Assembly: GCF_021117425.1 (NCBI RefSeq)
Contig: NZ_CP088298.1
Span: 3,720,001 to 3,784,000, forward strand
Direction: 5' to 3'
From: Brevibacterium zhoupengii
GTDB taxonomy: Bacteria > Actinomycetota > Actinomycetes > Actinomycetales > Brevibacteriaceae
DNA: 64,000 nt
Every line of letters begins with the position of its first letter. Within the stretch, counting starts at the first letter, position 1. The notes beneath the pieces are model-generated. The model was not told where the DNA came from, searched no databases, and worked only from the letters and a program-made list of their open reading frames with translations. Positions 17,741 to 25,908 of this stretch are shown piece by piece. Made by a program: the position numbers and the translations under genes.

Positions 17741-18459
17741 GGGCGGCCTCCTCCGTGGGTGTCGGGCAGGGTGAGTTCGGTGCGGATCTTGTAGCGATCT
17801 CCGCGATAGACCGAGCGAACGAATTCGAAGGGCACCCCGTCGGCTCCACGGGAGGTGCGTTCGAAGAGCAGCGCCGGGGACTGTTCGGGGACTCCGAGGA
17901 TCTTCGCCTCAGCCGCGTCGAGGAGGGTCGGCTCGATCGTCTGCACGCTGTGGTTGAGGGAGATGGAGAAGCGCGAGGCCAGCAGTTCGTAGAACGAGCT
18001 GTTCTCCAGGTCCTCCGCGCTCAGGCCGGGAACGAGGGCTGCGGGGATGTGCAGCTCCTCGAGTGCGAGTGGTTCGTCATCGGCTAGGCGCAGACGCAGA
18101 ATTGCGATGGCCTCGGCATCATCGTCGACGTGGAGCCTGCGCCCGATGTGGGCTCCGGCCCTGGTCACGTCGAAGGAAATCACGCGTGAGCCCGGGCGCA
18201 TACCACGGGCGACCATGTCCTCGGTGAAGGAGCTCGCTGCCAGCGGCTGGTCGAGTTTCGGGCCGAGGGCGAAGACGCCCGCGCCATGGCGACGGCGGAC
18301 GACGCCCTTGGCGACCAGTTCGTCGATGGCGCGGCGCAGGGTCATCCGCGAGATGCCCAGCGCTTCGGCGAGCTGGCGTTCGGGAGGGAACTGCTCACCG
18401 GCGGCCATTGTCTCAAGGCGGTCGAGGAGCTGATCCCGAATCGAGTGGAATTTAGTCAC
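17737..18459 (-). CDS. GntR/HutC-family regulator of the MurNAc salvage operon
   Basis: The 240-residue product has an N-terminal winged helix (residues 10-65, PPERQLAEALGISRMTLRRAIDELV) and a C-terminal UTRA ligand domain (about 80-235). HutC-type regulators such as NagR and DasR sense phosphorylated amino sugars; here MurNAc-6-P or GlcNAc-6-P would fit. I chose GTG 18459 because it gives the normal family N-terminus. No ribosome site precedes it, so a leaderless transcript is possible. The start codon lies inside a perfect 14-bp palindrome, suggesting autorepression. The gene heads the five-gene operon. Confidence 0.85.
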   Translation of the reverse strand: MTKFHSIRDQLLDRLETMAAGEQFPPERQLAEALGISRMTLRRAIDELVAKGVVRRRHGAGVFALGPKLDQPLAASSFTEDMVARGMRPGSRVISFDVTRAGAHIGRRLHVDDDAEAIAILRLRLADDEPLALEELHIPAALVPGLSAEDLENSSFYELLASRFSISLNHSVQTIEPTLLDAAEAKILGVPEQSPALLFERTSRGADGVPFEFVRSVYRGDRYKIRTELTLPDTHGGGRP

Positions 18460-18466
18460 GTGACTA
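18453..18466. promoter_or_regulatory. Perfect 14-bp palindrome over the gntR start codon
   Basis: TAGTCACGTGACTA is fully symmetric and contains the regulator's GTG. Binding here would block transcription start or translation of the whole salvage operon. Confidence 0.6.
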
Positions 18467-18494
18467 TTGAGGCATAGGACACACCCTGAAATCA

Positions 18495-18507
18495 AGACCA
18501 CTGGTCT
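18495..18507. promoter_or_regulatory. Palindrome with DasR/NagR-type half-sites
   Basis: AGACCA C TGGTCT is perfectly symmetric, 36 bp upstream of the gntR start. TGGTCT and AGACCA are the half-sites known from DasR-type operators, but here they point outward instead of inward. It is a plausible operator for the local GntR/HutC protein or for a global amino-sugar regulator. Confidence 0.5.
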
Positions 18508-18608
18508 GACTTTTTGTGTGGCGTGTTCCGGGAAGGAGGTTCGTGAGGCGCTGAAGTCCGAACTGTCCACCACTTCACAGGCACCGGTCCGGGTCCTAGC
18601 ATGAACTC

Positions 18609-19271
18609 ATGACTGCATACACCGGACAGAAGCTGCTCGACACCCTCGATGCGCGCGGTCTCGCCGATTGGCAGGGACTGCCGGACTGCCTCGGCGCCCG
18701 ATTCCTCACCGGCGACTTCGCGACCGGGCTGGACCTCGTCGCACGCATCGGCACCGCCGCCGAGGAGGCGAACCACCACCCGGACGTCACCCTCACCTTT
18801 CCTCATGTCGATATCCGTCTGACCAGTCACGACACCGGAGCCGTGACCGAACGCGACCTCAAGCTCGCGGCACAGATCAGCGAGCTCGCCGCCTCGGCGG
18901 GGGTGAGCTCGGATCCGAAGGTTCCTGCACTGCTCGAGCTCGGCATGGACACAGCGAACCGGGACGCCATCGCCCCGTTCTGGGCTGCCCTGCTCACTGG
19001 CGATGCGAGCAATGTCTCCGGCCCCGATGTCATCGACCCCGCGGGGCAGATGCCGTTGCTGTGGTTCCAGGACTGTGAAGAGCACGAGGTGCCGCATCAG
19101 CGCCTGCACGTCGACGTCTCGGTGCCCCGTGCGGTCGCACCGGAGCGAATCCGCGCGGCCGTCGCGGCCGGTGGCACGGTCGTCGACGACGCCCAGGCAC
19201 CGTCGTTCACCGTCCTCGCCGATGCCGACGGCAATCGCGCCTGCGTCTGCACCCTGGAGAATCGTTCCTAG
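18609..19271 (+). CDS. Pterin-4a-carbinolamine dehydratase with C-terminal VOC-like domain
   Basis: Residues 1-100 are the DCoH/PCD fold, with the active-site stretch EEANHHPDVTLTFPHVDI and the closing TERDLKLAAQISELA helix. Residues 105-220 look like a glyoxalase/VOC-like domain (FWAALLTGD, PLLWFQDCEEHEVPHQRLHVDV), a pairing I have seen annotated in actinobacteria. PCD dehydrates 4a-hydroxytetrahydropterin after aromatic hydroxylation. No pterin-dependent hydroxylase lies in this window. It is a single gene divergent from the gntR operon. Confidence 0.8.
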   Translation: MTAYTGQKLLDTLDARGLADWQGLPDCLGARFLTGDFATGLDLVARIGTAAEEANHHPDVTLTFPHVDIRLTSHDTGAVTERDLKLAAQISELAASAGVSSDPKVPALLELGMDTANRDAIAPFWAALLTGDASNVSGPDVIDPAGQMPLLWFQDCEEHEVPHQRLHVDVSVPRAVAPERIRAAVAAGGTVVDDAQAPSFTVLADADGNRACVCTLENRS

Positions 19272-19397
19272 CCTCTCCCGGATGCCGTCACCGCGGAGTC
19301 GCACCGTCCGGTGCACTATGCCTGCCAACAACTCGTTTCTCGTTCTCGCTTAAGCTGATGCCAGCAGTCCTAACCCGTTCCCGCCGCAGGAGGCACC

Positions 19398-20438
19398 GTG
19401 TATCAAGCAGCCGATGACCGTTACGAATCGATGAGCTATCGCCCGGTCGGTCGGTCCGGGCTCGTCCTTCCCGCTCTGTCGTTGGGGCTGTGGCACAACT
19501 TCGGCGATGATGTCGCCTTCCAGAATCAGCGTGACATCGTGCGCCGGGCCTTCGATTTGGGCATCACGCACTTCGACCTCGCGAACAACTACGGTCCGCC
19601 TCCCGGCTCGGCCGAGACGAACTTCGGTCGACTGCTGCGCGAAGATCTCCATCCCTACCGCGACGAGCTCATCATCTCGACGAAGGCTGGTTGGGGGATG
19701 CATCCTGGCCCGTACGGCGGACCTGGCGGCAGCCGCAAATACCTGCTCGCCAGTCTCGACGCCTCACTGAAGCGACTCGGCCTCGACTATGTCGATATCT
19801 TCTACTCTCACCGGCCCGATGCCTCGACTCCGCTGGAGGAGACCATCGGTGCGCTTGACACCGCGGTGCGTTCGGGCCGTGCCCTCTACGCCGGCATCTC
19901 GTCGTATTCTGCTGCCGACACAGCCCGCGCCTCGGCTTTGGCGAAGGAGCTGGGGACTCCGCTGCTCATCCACCAGCCCTCGTATTCGATGTTCAACCGG
20001 TGGATCGAATCCGATGGCCTGCTCGAGACCACGGACACCGAGGGGCTGGGCGTCATCGCGTTCTCCCCACTCGCACAGGGCCTGCTCACCGACAAATACC
20101 TCGGTGGAGTTCCCGAGGAGTCACGGGCAGGCAAATCCACTCCTTCGTTCAAGGATGGTTTCCTCTCCGAGGACAACCTCGAGCGCATTCGCGGGCTGAA
20201 TGAACTCGCCGAGGCTCGCGGTCAGTCGCTGGCACAGATGGCGCTGAGCTGGGCGCTGCGCGATGACCGCGTTTCCTCTCTTGTCATCGGCTCCAGCCGG
20301 GTCACCCAGCTCGAGCACAATGTCGCGGCACTGAACTCGGAACCATTCAGCGCCGAGGAACTGGCCGCCATCGACACGTTCGCCGTCGATTCCGGCGTCG
20401 ACATCTGGGGAGATGCCCGCCGCAGCACTCAGGAGTGA
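19398..20438 (+). CDS. Aldo/keto reductase, YghZ/Gpr-like
   Basis: The start is GTG 19398, with a perfect AGGAGG 5 nt upstream. The 346-residue product has the full catalytic tetrad Asp60, Tyr65, Lys96 and His138. The NNYGPPPGSAETNFGRLL stretch and AGWGMHPGPYG loop are typical of the L-glyceraldehyde-3-phosphate reductase (YghZ) group, which also detoxifies methylglyoxal. Unlike the reductase at 6699 its catalytic His is intact. It is a single gene, convergent with the glycosyltransferase/kinase operon that ends at 20485. Confidence 0.87.
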   Translation: MYQAADDRYESMSYRPVGRSGLVLPALSLGLWHNFGDDVAFQNQRDIVRRAFDLGITHFDLANNYGPPPGSAETNFGRLLREDLHPYRDELIISTKAGWGMHPGPYGGPGGSRKYLLASLDASLKRLGLDYVDIFYSHRPDASTPLEETIGALDTAVRSGRALYAGISSYSAADTARASALAKELGTPLLIHQPSYSMFNRWIESDGLLETTDTEGLGVIAFSPLAQGLLTDKYLGGVPEESRAGKSTPSFKDGFLSEDNLERIRGLNELAEARGQSLAQMALSWALRDDRVSSLVIGSSRVTQLEHNVAALNSEPFSAEELAAIDTFAVDSGVDIWGDARRSTQE

Positions 20439-20484
20439 AACTCGACGGGAATTGAGTACCGGGCGAGAAGCTCCTGCAGTCACG

Positions 20485-21621
20485 TCATTCGTGGGCGGCT
20501 TCGAGCAGGATTCCGGTGTGACGGTTCCAGCGCGGTCGGAACGCATAGACGCAGGCCAGTCGCACGAGTGCTGAGCGCTCGTAGGTGCGGACCCGGTCTG
20601 GATCCAGTCCGCTCGCCGAGGTGATCCGAGAGATTTCCCCGATCACCACCTCGGCGTCATCCTGGGTCCAGATCCCCTGGTGAGTGCGCCACTGCGCGTG
20701 GGCGCGCAGGTTGCCCAGGTCGAGTTCGCGTTCGCCGAAGCAGGCGGTATCGACGTCGAGCAGTCCGGGTCCGGCCACCGGATCCCACATGATCTGCTTG
20801 TCATGGAGGTCGCGGTGGATCGGACCCCAGTTCCGCTCCCCCGCCGAGGCAGCACCGTCGTTGAGGAGGTCGGCGCTGACCTGCGTGATCAGTGCATCAA
20901 CCTCGGCAAGCTTCTCTCCGAGGTGGACGTGGGCACGATCGCGCCACTCGTTGAACACGTGCACTTCTGAACTCGCCGAATGAACCGGCATCGACGTCCT
21001 CACCGCCGCAATCGTGTTCGTCGCGGCGCTCGTGTCCGTCCCGGCAGTCGTGTCGGTCCCAGCGGTCGTGTCGGTCCCAACGGTCGTGTTCGAAGTGGAT
21101 GCGGCGAGCGCCCAAGCGTCGAGAGCTTCGGCCCAGGCACGTGACCAATCAGCACCCAGGCTCTGTGGTTCGTGGAGTTCGACGCCAGGCAGTGCGCTGA
21201 GGACGACGGTCGAATCATCCGCGGTGAGTACATCCGGCAGTGCGAAGCCGTTCCGGAACGCTTCGGCTCGATCCTGTCCGGCGACGATTCCATCTGCTTT
21301 GGACGAGCGCACGCACTTGGCGAAACGCCCATCGGCCAAGCGGATCACGGCTCTCTTGCCGGGCCGATGCGAGACCAAGCGATTCCCGGCGGTGCCGAGC
21401 AGGAGTTCGAGTCCCGGCAGCTTCGGATCTCTGCCCTCCTCAAGCATGTCCACTTCGCCGTTGCTGAGAAATCCTGACCTGATCGCAGACCCGTGCTGAG
21501 CTTCGAGCGCGATCCGATCGCGGCTGGCGGGCCAGGCTCGACGCACGGTCCACTTCTGGCCATCGATCGTGACGAACTCGGGGATGGCAGACACTGTTTG
21601 TGCCGCAGGACCCGGCATCAT
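20485..21621 (-). CDS. APH-fold kinase A, last gene of the glycosyltransferase/ABC operon
   Basis: The 378-residue product has the aminoglycoside-phosphotransferase catalytic loop IHRDLHDKQIMW near residue 290 and the metal Asp in LLDVDTACFGERELDLGNL. The metal-site position normally Asn is Gln, as in maltokinase, which suggests a sugar or sugar-like acceptor. The linker near 180-205 holds three copies of a 6-residue repeat (TTAGTD) from an 18-bp DNA repeat at 21031-21084. The ATG at 21621 overlaps the upstream stop (ATGA); 21618 is an alternative start. The substrate is unknown. Confidence 0.75.
   Translation of the reverse strand: MMPGPAAQTVSAIPEFVTIDGQKWTVRRAWPASRDRIALEAQHGSAIRSGFLSNGEVDMLEEGRDPKLPGLELLLGTAGNRLVSHRPGKRAVIRLADGRFAKCVRSSKADGIVAGQDRAEAFRNGFALPDVLTADDSTVVLSALPGVELHEPQSLGADWSRAWAEALDAWALAASTSNTTVGTDTTAGTDTTAGTDTSAATNTIAAVRTSMPVHSASSEVHVFNEWRDRAHVHLGEKLAEVDALITQVSADLLNDGAASAGERNWGPIHRDLHDKQIMWDPVAGPGLLDVDTACFGERELDLGNLRAHAQWRTHQGIWTQDDAEVVIGEISRITSASGLDPDRVRTYERSALVRLACVYAFRPRWNRHTGILLEAAHE
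21031..21084. repeat. Three tandem 18-bp units inside APH-fold kinase A
   Basis: The unit CGTGTCGGTCCCAGCGGT and two close variants repeat head to tail in frame, encoding a Thr/Asp/Gly/Ala linker between the kinase lobes. Confidence 0.9.
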
Positions 21622-22865
21622 TTCGACATCCGCTCTACATTCGCGGCCAGAGCCCGCTGAGCTGCATTGATGGCCTGCCTTGTGGCCTGCTGCCAATCAG
21701 GCCGGCAGGTGCGCCACGGCTCGACGGCCGTGACGAGCATGGCCCAGACAGCCCAGGCCTCCACATCGATGTCGACCCCACCTGCTGCTCGGTAGCCGTC
21801 GAGGAACCCGTCTTCGAGGGACGTGCCGTCCTCGTCGGTGCGTCGTCGACAGGCGGCCACCCATCGGCCAAGGTCCATCCCGACAGGGCCGACACTGGCC
21901 CGGTCGAGGTCGATGATGCGACATTCCGAATGACCGACGAGCACCTGATCGGGGCTGAGATCCCCATGAATCGCACGGGAGCCGCCATCTGCTGCAGCAC
22001 CGGAGAGGGACTCGTGCCCGATCCGCAGTCGAAGCGTCCGAACAATGTCCTGGACTGTGTTGCCAGCCTCGGGCAGCAGTTGTGCCAACAACGTTGCAGT
22101 GTCCTCGGCTTGCTCCAACGGCGATGGAGTGGAACCGGAGACCACCTCGGCGGGGGTGTGGCGGTGAAGTTCTGCGATGATGACTCCCACTTCCTCGGTC
22201 ATAGCGAGGTCCGGGGTCGTCTCGAGGTCGCCGGTCCCCCACCAGGGAGAGCGCACAGCCGTTCCCTCGCTGCCGAAGGATTCGACGGGGAGGGTCGGCA
22301 GCCCCCAGTCAGCCCACTGGCTGGCGGTCTCAACCAGGTGCTGCTGGGAACGGGTGCCGATGCGGATGAACTCGCACACCCCCGAATGCTCCGGTGTGTG
22401 CTTGAGCAGGACCCGCCGACCGGGGTTGTAGCCGATGACGTCGATCTCACCGTTCAACCGTGCAATCGCGCGAGCAGCCTCCTTCCCCAACTTCGAATCC
22501 GCCGCCACCGATCCACTCAGCAGCACACTGCCGGTGACACCGGCAGATCGTGGTTCGCTGCATTCGTGCACGGTGACCGTCTCGTTGTGCCGGGCAGCAC
22601 GCCTGCGAATGTTGCCCAGCTTGTCAGCGCTGGTCACAACCGCAGTCCACCCCCAGTCCTCCAGCCCGCCGAGGCGGCTCCCGGCTTCCCGCGACCAGGA
22701 CACGATGGCACTGCGACCGGGTTTGACCCGAATGCGGTTGGGCACGACGGGAAAACCCAAGCGCTGCGAGAGCGCCTCGGCCGATCTGAGCTCGGTCACA
22801 AACGGCAGGTTCGCGAACTCCGCCGTTGCCTCATCACCGGCGCTATGAAGGTCCGTCAAGGTCAT
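21618..22865 (-). CDS. APH-fold kinase B
   Basis: The 415-residue product has the kinase loop IHGDLSPDQVLV and the metal Asp in CRIIDLDRASVGPVGMDLGRWV (about residues 305-340), with Gln in the usual Asn position as in kinase A. The N-terminal half differs from kinase A, so this is a second function rather than a recent duplicate. Start ATG 22865 overlaps the exporter stop by 4 nt and its own stop overlaps kinase A. Candidates are a sugar or amino-alcohol kinase, or a pseudokinase-like partner. The catalytic His and Asp are present, so I expect activity. Confidence 0.76.
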   Translation of the reverse strand: MTLTDLHSAGDEATAEFANLPFVTELRSAEALSQRLGFPVVPNRIRVKPGRSAIVSWSREAGSRLGGLEDWGWTAVVTSADKLGNIRRRAARHNETVTVHECSEPRSAGVTGSVLLSGSVAADSKLGKEAARAIARLNGEIDVIGYNPGRRVLLKHTPEHSGVCEFIRIGTRSQQHLVETASQWADWGLPTLPVESFGSEGTAVRSPWWGTGDLETTPDLAMTEEVGVIIAELHRHTPAEVVSGSTPSPLEQAEDTATLLAQLLPEAGNTVQDIVRTLRLRIGHESLSGAAADGGSRAIHGDLSPDQVLVGHSECRIIDLDRASVGPVGMDLGRWVAACRRRTDEDGTSLEDGFLDGYRAAGGVDIDVEAWAVWAMLVTAVEPWRTCRPDWQQATRQAINAAQRALAANVERMSK

Positions 22866-24736
22866 GCCCTTACCTCCTGAGGAATATTGCCCATCTGGGA
22901 ATCTTCGGCCTGTGTGCGCATCCACTCGGCGACGCGGGTGCCGGGATTGCCCGCCAGCTCGCTCGGCGATCCGTCTTCGACGATCTGTCCGTCTTCGAGC
23001 CACAGCACCCGGTCGAGGCCGCGGATCATGGCCAGATCGTGAGTGATGACGATGCTGGTGCGCCCCTCGGTCAGCATGGAGACCGAGTCTGTGACCTGTC
23101 CCCGGGTCGCCGGGTCAAGGCCCGAGGTCGCTTCGTCGAAGACGACGACGGGGGCGTCGCGCACCAGTGCCCTGGCGATGGCCAGACGCTGACGCTGCCC
23201 ACCGGAGAGAGTGTCGCCGCGGTTGCCCAACACGGTGTCGTAACCGTCGGGCAGTCCTTGGATGAACTCATCGGCTGAGGCGGCACGGGCCGCGGCCTCC
23301 ACCTCGGCGTCGGTGGCATCCAAGCGACCGTAGCGGATGTTCTCCCGCACGGTTGCGGCGAACAGGACTGATTCCTGCAGAAGCACGGACATGCTCGATC
23401 GCAGGGAGGCTCTGGTGACATTGTGCGTGTCGTAGCCGTCGATGAAGATCGATCCCGATTCCGGCTGCGAGAGTCGCAGCAGGTAGCTCATCAGCGTGGA
23501 TTTCCCGGCTCCTGAAGCGCCGAGGATTCCGACCTTCTGCCCCGCAGGAATGAGCAGATTGAGATCGTCGAACAACGGGTTTCCATGACCGTCGCTCGAG
23601 GTGATGCGGTCGAAGACGACATCACCGGCAACGGGCCCCATGGTGAGCGCGCCGGGGGCGTCGGCAATCTCGATCGGCTCGTCGAGGAGGTCGGCGATCC
23701 GCTCCCCCGATGCGGTGGCGCGGGCGATCCGGCCGGTGTATTTGGCCATATCGCGCAGCGGCTTCATCGCGATCTTGAGGTACATGAGGAACAGCACCAG
23801 ATCGCCTGGGGACATGGCCCCGCGCAGCACCTGGTAACTGCCGAAGATGAGCACGAGAGCCTGGGAGATGCCGACGAGCACATCGGTCGAGCGCTCGAGG
23901 CCGGCAGCGAGGCGACGTGCTCGCACTCCGGCCTTGAGGGCGCGTTCGTTTCCGTTGGCGAATTCGCGTGCCACGGTGCCTTCGAGTCCGTAGGCCTGGA
24001 CGACGCGGATGGCGCCGAGGGCCTCAGCTGCGGAGCCGACGAGTCTGCCCTCGCCCTTACGGGTCGAGCGGGAGGCTGTCGTGATCTTCGGGGTCGCGAT
24101 CTTCGAGAGCACCCCGTAGATCGCGGCCGTGATGAGCACGATGGCGCTGAGGATCGGGTCGAGGATGACCATGACGACGAGGAGGACGGCCAGGGTGATG
24201 ACGTTGCCCACCAGGGGAAGACCGGCGGTCACCGCCACTTCCTGGAGGCGCCCGATATCGCCGACGAGACGCTGGGAGGTGTCTCCGATCGAAGCCCGCG
24301 AGTGGTACTTCAGCGACAGGGCCTGCACATGTTCGAAGACCCGTGAGCGCAGCTGGGTCGCAACCCGGGCACCGACGAGCGCGAAGCAGATGGTCGAGGC
24401 ATAGTTCGCCACGGCCCTGCCTGCCACGATGACCGCCAGACCGATCGCGGCGGCGGCCAAGGTCATCCCGACGTTGGATCCGACGCCGATGGTCGGCCCG
24501 ATCTCTGCGCCGAGGGCAGAAGTCACCGCATCGATGGCGATCTTGAGCGGCCACGGTTCGAGGATGCGGAAGATGACGTCGCAGAACAGTGCGGCCAGTC
24601 CGCCGAGGATGAGCCATTTGTGCTGGCCCAGGTGCGGTGTGAGGATTCGCAGGGTTCGCTTCAGTGCCCCGGGCGAGATCTTCGTCCGGGACTTCTTCGA
24701 CCGTGCAGACTGCTCCGGCAGCGGGGTCTGACTCAT
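22862..24736 (-). CDS. ABC exporter, fused membrane and ATPase domains
   Basis: The 624-residue half-transporter is probably a homodimer. Six helices span about residues 40-330. The nucleotide-binding domain has Walker A GASGAGKS (406-413), signature LSGGQ (510-514), Walker B VVVFDEA (530-536) and the switch His in VITHDL. This is the type IV fold used for lipids, peptides, drugs and glycolipids. Overlaps by ATGA with both neighbours tie it to the glycosyltransferases upstream and the kinases downstream, so it most likely exports or flips their product. Confidence 0.9.
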   Translation of the reverse strand: MSQTPLPEQSARSKKSRTKISPGALKRTLRILTPHLGQHKWLILGGLAALFCDVIFRILEPWPLKIAIDAVTSALGAEIGPTIGVGSNVGMTLAAAAIGLAVIVAGRAVANYASTICFALVGARVATQLRSRVFEHVQALSLKYHSRASIGDTSQRLVGDIGRLQEVAVTAGLPLVGNVITLAVLLVVMVILDPILSAIVLITAAIYGVLSKIATPKITTASRSTRKGEGRLVGSAAEALGAIRVVQAYGLEGTVAREFANGNERALKAGVRARRLAAGLERSTDVLVGISQALVLIFGSYQVLRGAMSPGDLVLFLMYLKIAMKPLRDMAKYTGRIARATASGERIADLLDEPIEIADAPGALTMGPVAGDVVFDRITSSDGHGNPLFDDLNLLIPAGQKVGILGASGAGKSTLMSYLLRLSQPESGSIFIDGYDTHNVTRASLRSSMSVLLQESVLFAATVRENIRYGRLDATDAEVEAAARAASADEFIQGLPDGYDTVLGNRGDTLSGGQRQRLAIARALVRDAPVVVFDEATSGLDPATRGQVTDSVSMLTEGRTSIVITHDLAMIRGLDRVLWLEDGQIVEDGSPSELAGNPGTRVAEWMRTQAEDSQMGNIPQEVRA

Positions 24737-25908
24737 ACCAGCTCCATGACGAACGGTGCCAGGATCTCCTGGCACCGACTGGTCCACGAATGGTGGGCCA
24801 GGGCTTCGGATCGGGCGGCAGCACCCATACGTTGGCGCACCTCGGCGTTGTCGATGAGGTTCTGCAGGGCAGCACTCAGGGCACCGGTATCATCGGCGGG
24901 CACCAGGGTCGCGGCATCTGTGCCTTCGAGAACTGCGGGGATCGACCCCACCGCTGAGGCGACGATGGGCAGCCCTGCCGCCAGGTACTCGTAGATCTTC
25001 AGCGGTGAGAAGTAGTTCTCGCCCGCCGGGTACGGGGCCACGGCGATATCGAAGGTGCGCAGGTGGGCCGGAATCTCTTCGGGGGCCAGCGCACCGTGGA
25101 ACGTCACACGATCACCGAGGCGAAGAGCCTTCGCCTGCTTCTGCAGAGCCTCCGATTCCGGCCCATGCCCGAGGATGTCGAGATGGAAGTTCCCGTGCAG
25201 ACCCGCGCAGGCCTCGATCAGCCGATCCGTGCCGTGCCAAGGTTTGAGGGTTCCCACGAATCCGATCCGCACCGCGCGGCTGTCCGTGACGTCTTGCGCG
25301 GTCGCGGCGGGGGTGATCCGGTCCGTATTCACACCGTTGGGGACGACCGAGACGTCGCTCAGACCCGGATAGTCCCGGTTCACCCAGCCGGCTACTGCAG
25401 CACTGACGCAGACAATCCGCTCGGCTCCGACGAAGCTGTGGGCCGTGGTCCGAGCCGCGTGTTCGTCGTGGACGAGCCCACGATGCTGCTTCTGCTCAGC
25501 GAGCAGAGGTGCGTTGACCTCAAGGACCAATGGCACGCCGAGGCGGCTGCTGATTTCGGCTCCAGCCGTGGAGAACAGCGAATACCGTTCATAGACGAGG
25601 TCAAAGCCCTGATCGGCTCCCGCATCCGGGTCGGACACGGTGTCGACGACCATATCGGCGAGCATGTCGGACAGTCGCATCAGCGCGATCTCGCGTTGGC
25701 CTCGGTCCAGTCCGCGTGGCACCTCGAGGCGGGTGATGTCGACGTCGGCGAGATCGGCTGGGATGTCGTCATCGGTGCGGGTGCAGAAGATGCTGACTTC
25801 GTGGCCGAGGCTCCTGAAGGTGCGGACGACTTCTTGCACGTGGACACTTGCGCCCTTGGTGCCGAAGACTCCGATGCCCGGGTCGAGCAGGATGTAGGCG
25901 ATTCTCAT
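24733..25908 (-). CDS. GT4-family glycosyltransferase (third in the operon)
   Basis: The 391-residue protein has two Rossmann halves (GT-B). The N-terminal domain has a Gly-rich loop (FGTKGASVHVQEV). The nucleotide-sugar domain has SVVPNGVNTDRI, IGFVGTLKPWHGTDRLI and the GT4 E-x7-E region around residues 285-300 (ENYFSPLKIYEYLAAGLP). It is a retaining enzyme, soluble or peripheral. It overlaps by 4 nt with the GT4 gene upstream and the exporter downstream. Donor and acceptor cannot be read from sequence. Confidence 0.88.
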   Translation of the reverse strand: MRIAYILLDPGIGVFGTKGASVHVQEVVRTFRSLGHEVSIFCTRTDDDIPADLADVDITRLEVPRGLDRGQREIALMRLSDMLADMVVDTVSDPDAGADQGFDLVYERYSLFSTAGAEISSRLGVPLVLEVNAPLLAEQKQHRGLVHDEHAARTTAHSFVGAERIVCVSAAVAGWVNRDYPGLSDVSVVPNGVNTDRITPAATAQDVTDSRAVRIGFVGTLKPWHGTDRLIEACAGLHGNFHLDILGHGPESEALQKQAKALRLGDRVTFHGALAPEEIPAHLRTFDIAVAPYPAGENYFSPLKIYEYLAAGLPIVASAVGSIPAVLEGTDAATLVPADDTGALSAALQNLIDNAEVRQRMGAAARSEALAHHSWTSRCQEILAPFVMELV

